Assembly: GCA_021161495.1 (NCBI GenBank)
Contig: JAGHAO010000032.1
Span: forward strand, 1 to 10,273
Length of the DNA stretch: 10,273 bases
Source of the DNA: Caldisericaceae bacterium
Lineage (GTDB): Bacteria > Caldisericota > Caldisericia > Caldisericales > Caldisericaceae
Direction: 5' to 3'
The translations under genes and the position numbers were made by a program. The notes below the pieces were generated by a model, which ran no database searches, was not told where the DNA came from, and saw nothing but the letters and a program-made list of their open reading frames with translations. Below, one piece after another: positions 6,209 through 10,273 of the stretch (positions are counted from its first letter, which is position 1; each line of letters starts with the position of its first letter).

Positions 6209-9028
6209 TTAGGGCATGGGCATGTAAGCTATTTCGATGCTCTTTGTTTTTCCGTCCCAATTAACCTCTGCCCCGAATGTTTCCGCTATAAAGCGCAATG
6301 GGACAAGTGTTCTATTATCTTTTATTACAGGCGGCACAGAAAGTTTCTCAACATCACTCCCGTCAATCAAGGCAATATTGGAACCAATTTGAAGCTGAAC
6401 CGTATGATCCTCCGTAATAATTGTTATGACCTTTAACGCCCCATCCCAGTTAATTCTTGCTCCGAATGCCTCCAAGATGAAACGTAACGGAACGAGCGTT
6501 CTATTATTCTCTATAACAGGCGGAGAATCAAGGCCTGTTTCCTGACCGCCTATATAGGCTTTATCATTTCCTATTTGCAATTTTATAATTATTTGATCCG
6601 TAAGATTTATTTTCATTTCCTTTACCGCCTCATTACCCGCAATATCCCGGGCAACAATCGTAAAGTTATTTTCTCCTTTGGAGAGCTGCACAAGTTCCGT
6701 AAAGACTCCGTTTTCGAAATCCATATTTGTTCCGTTGAGAGTAACTTCCCCTTTTTCGTTAAGAGAAACTTTTACGACAAAGTTCGACTCGGTAGTGAAA
6801 AATTCCGATTTATCCGGAGAAATTAGCGTTATAATCGGAGGTGCGGTATCCACGTAAACGGTTTTTACTATTGAAACGGAGTTTCCTGCAAGGTCTCTTG
6901 CGTAAATAGCAAGAGGCGCTCCGTTTGTCACATCCAACTGCACACTAAAAGCAAGATCGGAATTCACGGCAGCGGGCACACCGTTTATCTGTAAAACGCA
7001 CGGCTCGCTTACTTTACCCGTTATTGTGGGATGAGTGGTATTTACATACAAATTCCCTTCACCTTCGTCAAAGATTACGGATGGAGGCGTATTATCCACA
7101 GTAAAATCTTTTTCTTCTACAATACCTTTATTCCCTTTGCTGTCAATCGCATAAGCAAATAACTTATGCACCCCTTCGGGCATCACTATGCTCTGCCCGC
7201 CGTATAATGCAAATTTTCCGTCATCAATAGCATAATATATATCTTTTCCGTTAGGAGTGAACAACTGTACCGTAGGTTTTGTCCTGTAAATTTCGTTTGC
7301 ACCATCGGGTTCTTTGGGCGATATACTGAAATTTACCACAGGAAGCTCAGTAAAATCTATAGAATTACTCTCCACTTCGGTTTTTTCCTTGGACGTCGAA
7401 ACTTTAACCGTATATTTACCGACTTGTTCAGGATTTTTAATACCAAAGTCTTCTTTAATTTCCACAGTTACAGGGCTGTTCGATTCAATGTCCACAGGTA
7501 CTGTGATTATTACAGTGTACACATCAATAGACACGTTATTCACAGGAACTTTATTTATAAGCACGTCAGCCGGGCTTGCCTGTTCAGGAATTTTAAAACC
7601 CTTCCCAAACTCAATATTTACCGTATCCTCACCGTTTTTCAAATCACCGGCAGCGCCGGTAATAAATGAAATCTCATAATCACTTGATATTCCCACACCG
7701 GTATATAGGGCCGAAAACTTTACCTGGCCCAGTACAGACGGCTTAATTGTTACGGAATACACGGCAGAAACATCATCACTGTCGGTACTAACCGAAATTT
7801 TGTATTCTCCGGATTGGGAAGGATTTTTAATACGCGCTTTATCAGAAATTTCAATGTCAACCTTCTCCAAGTTAAGAACAGGTATAGGCACAACTATCGC
7901 AATGCGATTTCCTTGAATTTTCGCTTCGGTATTCACACCGTTAAAAGTAACAAGCGTGGAATCCACGAAAGACGGCAAAGAAAAGTACGGAGAGAAATCA
8001 ATATACACATAATCGCCTTTCTTCAAATGCCCTACGGGAGAAGTATTAAAACTCAGATGAACTGAAGCATAAGTTGATACTATATCGGAATTCAATTTCA
8101 CTTCAAGATTCTGAACGGAAGGAGAGGCAATCTCGTATGGTTTCGATTTAACCCATTCGGGCTCTTTGTAGGTAGATATATAAAGAGCATATTTTCCGGG
8201 CTTCGAAGGATTTATGATACCTAATCCTTTTTTAATCTGGATTGTAACAGGAGTACTTGCGTCCAAACCCGTAGAAAGATATATTCGCAGTATATTGGGA
8301 TCCGAGCTGTCCCTGTAAACTCCGTTTGTAATGGTTTTACCGTTCATATAAATATACTTTGAGAATGGGTTTGCCGGTATTATCGTGCCGGCGGGAAATT
8401 TAATTCTTATATCGTCGCCTGCACGCAGGTTTCCGTTGACACCTGTTACAAAACTAATAGTGTACTCTGCGTTCATACCTTTTATCGCCGGTTCCACTGT
8501 GATCTTCGGCGTAGAAACAATTGATTGCGTAATTTCGTACTGCTCCGAACCGATGTAACCAATCTCCACACCATTTCTAATTAGATAAACAGATACTTGA
8601 TAGCAAGGACGCGGTTCAGAAGGATTAATTACGCCGGCTTCTTTACCGATTTTAATGTCAATTGTTTCACCTTTATTAATTTTTTTATTTAAGACTACTC
8701 CAATTTTCAGGTTGTTTCTCGACGTGCTTCTGTCCGGAACATCGCTCATATATACGGAGGCTGCCGGAACACTATTCACAACAATTGCAGACGGAGCAGG
8801 ATGGTTAAATTTATGGCCTGTCCACTGCAGATAAATCGTCAAAGCATCTATCCCGTTATAGTCGGATATACCGCCGTAAATATGGTATGCCGCACGAACG
8901 CCGGCATTCGGCGGACTGACATCCACATGAAACCAATGAGAATTATTAAATCCGTAAGCTCTTTTAACACCTAACAAAGGGCTAAAAGCCAATAAAAATA
9001 TCGTAATTATTAAAACAGTTTTTTTCAT
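6209..9028 (-). CDS. Secreted multi-repeat surface protein with Ig-like and C-terminal stalk domains
   Basis: A complete 939-residue exported protein with no recognisable enzyme domain. Signal peptide residues 1-26 (MKKTV, hydrophobic core, cleavage near AYG). About residues 31-558 are four tandem modules of about 130 residues. Each tends to show an AEYTISFVTG-like strand, G(D/E)D before an FPAGTIIP-like stretch, a short NG or NKVP turn, then (G/A)xIKNPxxxGxY(T/K)xxVST. The first copy is the most divergent. Next come a chitobiase/Y_Y_Y-like segment (about 560-646; IYYAIDDGKFALYGGQ, PEGVHKLFAYAID) and two bacterial Ig-like, glucodextranase-B-type repeats (about 647-808), joined by (N/A)PP linkers. 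The end is a double stalk domain (about 810-935; NNRTLVPLRFILEAFG, DNRTLVPLRFIAETFG). Calling it a copper amine oxidase would be wrong: only the stalk-like domain is present. The gene lies 11 nt behind the upstream paralogue and is probably cotranscribed with it. A structural, adhesive or binding role is inference. Confidence 0.95.
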   Translation of the reverse strand: MKKTVLIITIFLLAFSPLLGVKRAYGFNNSHWFHVDVSPPNAGVRAAYHIYGGISDYNGIDALTIYLQWTGHKFNHPAPSAIVVNSVPAASVYMSDVPDRSTSRNNLKIGVVLNKKINKGETIDIKIGKEAGVINPSEPRPCYQVSVYLIRNGVEIGYIGSEQYEITQSIVSTPKITVEPAIKGMNAEYTISFVTGVNGNLRAGDDIRIKFPAGTIIPANPFSKYIYMNGKTITNGVYRDSSDPNILRIYLSTGLDASTPVTIQIKKGLGIINPSKPGKYALYISTYKEPEWVKSKPYEIASPSVQNLEVKLNSDIVSTYASVHLSFNTSPVGHLKKGDYVYIDFSPYFSLPSFVDSTLVTFNGVNTEAKIQGNRIAIVVPIPVLNLEKVDIEISDKARIKNPSQSGEYKISVSTDSDDVSAVYSVTIKPSVLGQVKFSALYTGVGISSDYEISFITGAAGDLKNGEDTVNIEFGKGFKIPEQASPADVLINKVPVNNVSIDVYTVIITVPVDIESNSPVTVEIKEDFGIKNPEQVGKYTVKVSTSKEKTEVESNSIDFTELPVVNFSISPKEPDGANEIYRTKPTVQLFTPNGKDIYYAIDDGKFALYGGQSIVMPEGVHKLFAYAIDSKGNKGIVEEKDFTVDNTPPSVIFDEGEGNLYVNTTHPTITGKVSEPCVLQINGVPAAVNSDLAFSVQLDVTNGAPLAIYARDLAGNSVSIVKTVYVDTAPPIITLISPDKSEFFTTESNFVVKVSLNEKGEVTLNGTNMDFENGVFTELVQLSKGENNFTIVARDIAGNEAVKEMKINLTDQIIIKLQIGNDKAYIGGQETGLDSPPVIENNRTLVPLRFILEAFGARINWDGALKVITIITEDHTVQLQIGSNIALIDGSDVEKLSVPPVIKDNRTLVPLRFIAETFGAEVNWDGKTKSIEIAYMPMP
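7355..8938 (-). repeat. Four tandem ~130-residue protein modules
   Basis: Protein-level repeats within the secreted protein, at about residues 31-165, 168-298, 299-427 and 428-558. The most constant mark is at the end of each copy: GVINPSEPRPCYQVSV, GIINPSKPGKYALYIS, RIKNPSQSGEYKISVS and GIKNPEQVGKYTVKVS. The copies have diverged strongly in DNA, so this is an old duplication rather than a recent expansion. The upstream gene enters the window with what looks like the tail of the same module (GGTYFLYVSTTKE). Similar modules occur in secreted proteins of Firmicutes-like bacteria, as far as I recall; I cannot give a family name. Confidence 0.8.
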
Positions 9029-9032
9029 TAAA

Positions 9033-9039
9033 CCACCTC
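9033..9039 (-). promoter_or_regulatory. Ribosome binding site next to the preceding stop codon
   Basis: The stop codon TAA (9040-9042) is followed directly by GAGGTGG and TTTA, then ATG at 9028. A ribosome that terminates on the upstream gene therefore already covers the Shine-Dalgarno site of the next one, which favours translational coupling. There is no room for a promoter or a terminator in the 11-nt gap, so the two genes are in one operon unless a promoter lies inside the upstream coding region. Confidence 0.8.
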
Positions 9040-10273
9040 TTAGGGTTTTGGATACACTATTGTAATTGTTTTAGTCGCTGCATCCCACACAACCTGGGCG
9101 TCAAGAGATTCCGAGACAAACCTTATAGGCACCATAGTCCTCCCTTTGATAATAACCGGAGCAACATCAAGCATAACTTTCTTCCCGTTAACCGCCGCAA
9201 ACTTTCTACCTATCTGAAGTCTTACGCTGTTATTATCCAATTTTATGTCGATTATCTGAAAAATAGGGTCCCAGTTGAGAGCGGCGCCGAATGCTTCGCT
9301 TATAAAACGCAGAGGAACAAGTGTTCTATTATTTTTTATAACAGGAGGAGAATCAAGAGTTGCCTTCTTCCCGTTTATCAAGGAATTTTGGTTGCCGACT
9401 TGCAAAGTAACGATTGTTGTTTTGACATACTTTACGTTTATGGTCTTTTTGGATGTGTTTCCCGCCGCATCTTTTGCCATTACCGTGATGATAGTCATTC
9501 CCGTGGTATTTAAATCCGTAATCTCGTAAGAGAAATTCCCGTCTTCATCCACGGAAGCCTGAGCGCCGTTTACTGTCACACTCGCTCCTTTTTCGGTTAC
9601 GCCTTTCACCAAAAGCGGAAGTCTGTGTACTTCCTGAAAAGGAACAGGAGTTGTCACTGTAAGAGCCGGGGGAGTGGTATCTACCGAAACATGCAGTGTT
9701 TTCTTGGATGTATTGCCTGCAAGGTCAATTGCGGTAACATTGAGAACTTCACTTGTACCGGTAAGATGAATAATTATACTGAAATGGCCGGAGCCGTCCA
9801 CATTTGCGGCTTCTCCGTTCACTTTTACAGTAGAACCCACATCAACGGTTCCGGAAACGGTAACATCTTTGCTGTTCAAAACCTCCCCGTCTTTCGGAGA
9901 CGAGATAACAAGCTGAGGAGGCACCGTATCCACTTTTATCTGCATAGAGTGGGGTTCTTCTTCATGGCCTTGGTGGTCAACCGCATAATAATGAAGGGTA
10001 TGAACGCCTTCGGGAGCTTTGATTGCCTGGCCGCTATAAAGAATAGGAGAGTTATTGTCAAAATAATAGTAAATATTCGGGTTTGGATCGATTGCACTGG
10101 TAGCAGATAAGGTTATAAGAGGGGTTGTTTTGTAAAATCCGTTCAAACCGTCCGGGGTTCCCGGAATTATCGTTGCTTTTGCAACAGGCACATTGTATAT
10201 TACGTAATTTTCAGAGGCAACCGATGCCGTTTCCTTAGTGGTACTAACATACAAGAAATACGTTCCTCCGTTA
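9040..10273 (-). CDS. Secreted/surface Ig-like repeat protein with stalk domain, 5' end outside window
   Basis: The C-terminal 411 codons of a longer gene. The frame stays open to the right edge. The TTG at 10254 is not a real start: residues before it (NGGTYF) continue a GxYxLYVSTxKE motif found at the end of each module in the downstream paralogue, and no ribosome binding site is suitably placed. Counting from that TTG codon as residue 1, the order is: module tail (to about 25), chitobiase/Y_Y_Y-like segment (about 30-110; IYYYFDNNSPILYSGQ, PEGVHTLHYYAVD), two Ig-like glucodextranase-B-type repeats opening with DT(V/T)PP (about 110-275), and a double stalk domain (about 280-404; NNRTLVPLRFISEAFG, KGRTMVPIRFVSESLD). 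The order is the same as in the next gene, so the two are tandem paralogues. No catalytic domain is visible in this part; the missing N-terminus may hold a signal peptide and more modules. Confidence 0.93.
   Translation of the reverse strand, partial: NGGTYFLYVSTTKETASVASENYVIYNVPVAKATIIPGTPDGLNGFYKTTPLITLSATSAIDPNPNIYYYFDNNSPILYSGQAIKAPEGVHTLHYYAVDHQGHEEEPHSMQIKVDTVPPQLVISSPKDGEVLNSKDVTVSGTVDVGSTVKVNGEAANVDGSGHFSIIIHLTGTSEVLNVTAIDLAGNTSKKTLHVSVDTTPPALTVTTPVPFQEVHRLPLLVKGVTEKGASVTVNGAQASVDEDGNFSYEITDLNTTGMTIITVMAKDAAGNTSKKTINVKYVKTTIVTLQVGNQNSLINGKKATLDSPPVIKNNRTLVPLRFISEAFGAALNWDPIFQIIDIKLDNNSVRLQIGRKFAAVNGKKVMLDVAPVIIKGRTMVPIRFVSESLDAQVVWDAATKTITIVYPKP
9287..9357 (-). repeat. Stalk-domain DNA block repeated at 6462-6532
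   Basis: This 71-nt block in the stalk-coding part of the upstream gene aligns without gaps to 6462-6532 in the next gene, with 57 identical bases by my hand count (about 80%). It codes for the PPVIxNNRTLVPLRFIxEAFGA core in both. The similarity includes synonymous positions, which suggests a fairly recent duplication or gene conversion between the two paralogues in this part. The stalk block of the large subtilase (around 1912-1950) is more distant. Confidence 0.75.

Noticed and set aside
6209..6600. Copper amine oxidase activity for the stalk-domain proteins
   Set aside because: Only the small domain named after the amine oxidase N-terminus is present; there is no catalytic oxidase domain, no topaquinone-type active-site motif and no copper ligand set.
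7355..8938. CRISPR or recent DNA repeat array
   Set aside because: The periodicity is about 390 nt and is visible only at protein level; there are no short identical repeats with spacers.
9625..10110. 161-codon plus-strand open frame
   Set aside because: Antisense to the Ig-like repeats of the right-hand gene; composition (many Cys, Arg, His) and lack of motifs mark it as a shadow.
10252..10254. TTG as the start codon of the right-hand gene
   Set aside because: The frame is open upstream to the window edge, the preceding residues continue the conserved GxYxLYVST motif, and no signal peptide or suitably placed ribosome binding site accompanies the TTG.

Overview
The window carries four protein-coding genes, all on the minus strand. 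All four are large secreted, modular proteins. Two are subtilisin-family (S8) proteases with an inserted PA domain. The other two are non-enzymatic, repeat-rich surface or extracellular proteins. Three of the four end in the same C-terminal module, the paired 'stalk' domain that databases often label 'copper amine oxidase N-terminal-like'. The fourth gene leaves the window before its C-terminus. I see no RNA genes, mobile elements or CRISPR arrays.

Organism: strong AGGAGG-type ribosome binding sites, Sec signal peptides of the MKK(K/T) type, moderate GC (about low 40s by eye) and several stalk-domain proteins together suggest a Firmicute (Clostridia-like) or a member of the Caldisericota/Cryosericota. 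This is inference from style; no taxonomic marker is present.

Layout in transcription order (right to left): gene D (5' end outside the window, ends at 9040) is followed after 11 nt by gene C (9028 to 6209). C has the same C-terminal domain order as D and looks like its tandem paralogue. A 90-nt gap holds a weak hairpin/T-tract and a very good sigma-A-type promoter with an extended -10, which drives gene B (6118 to 1631). B is a 1495-residue subtilase with Ig/Fn3-like repeats and a stalk domain. A clear intrinsic terminator (1571-1599) follows B. Gene A starts at 1514 and runs off the left edge just before its expected catalytic Ser motif. It is a second PA-containing subtilase. Apart from the two short gaps (about 116 and 90 nt) the window is fully coding.

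Working together (inference): two exported proteases sit beside two long beta-rich proteins, and three of the products share a C-terminal module. This suggests a locus for extracellular protein degradation or cell-surface architecture, in which different functional heads are placed on a common C-terminal module. What the module binds, and whether it anchors the proteins to the envelope, cannot be told from sequence alone.
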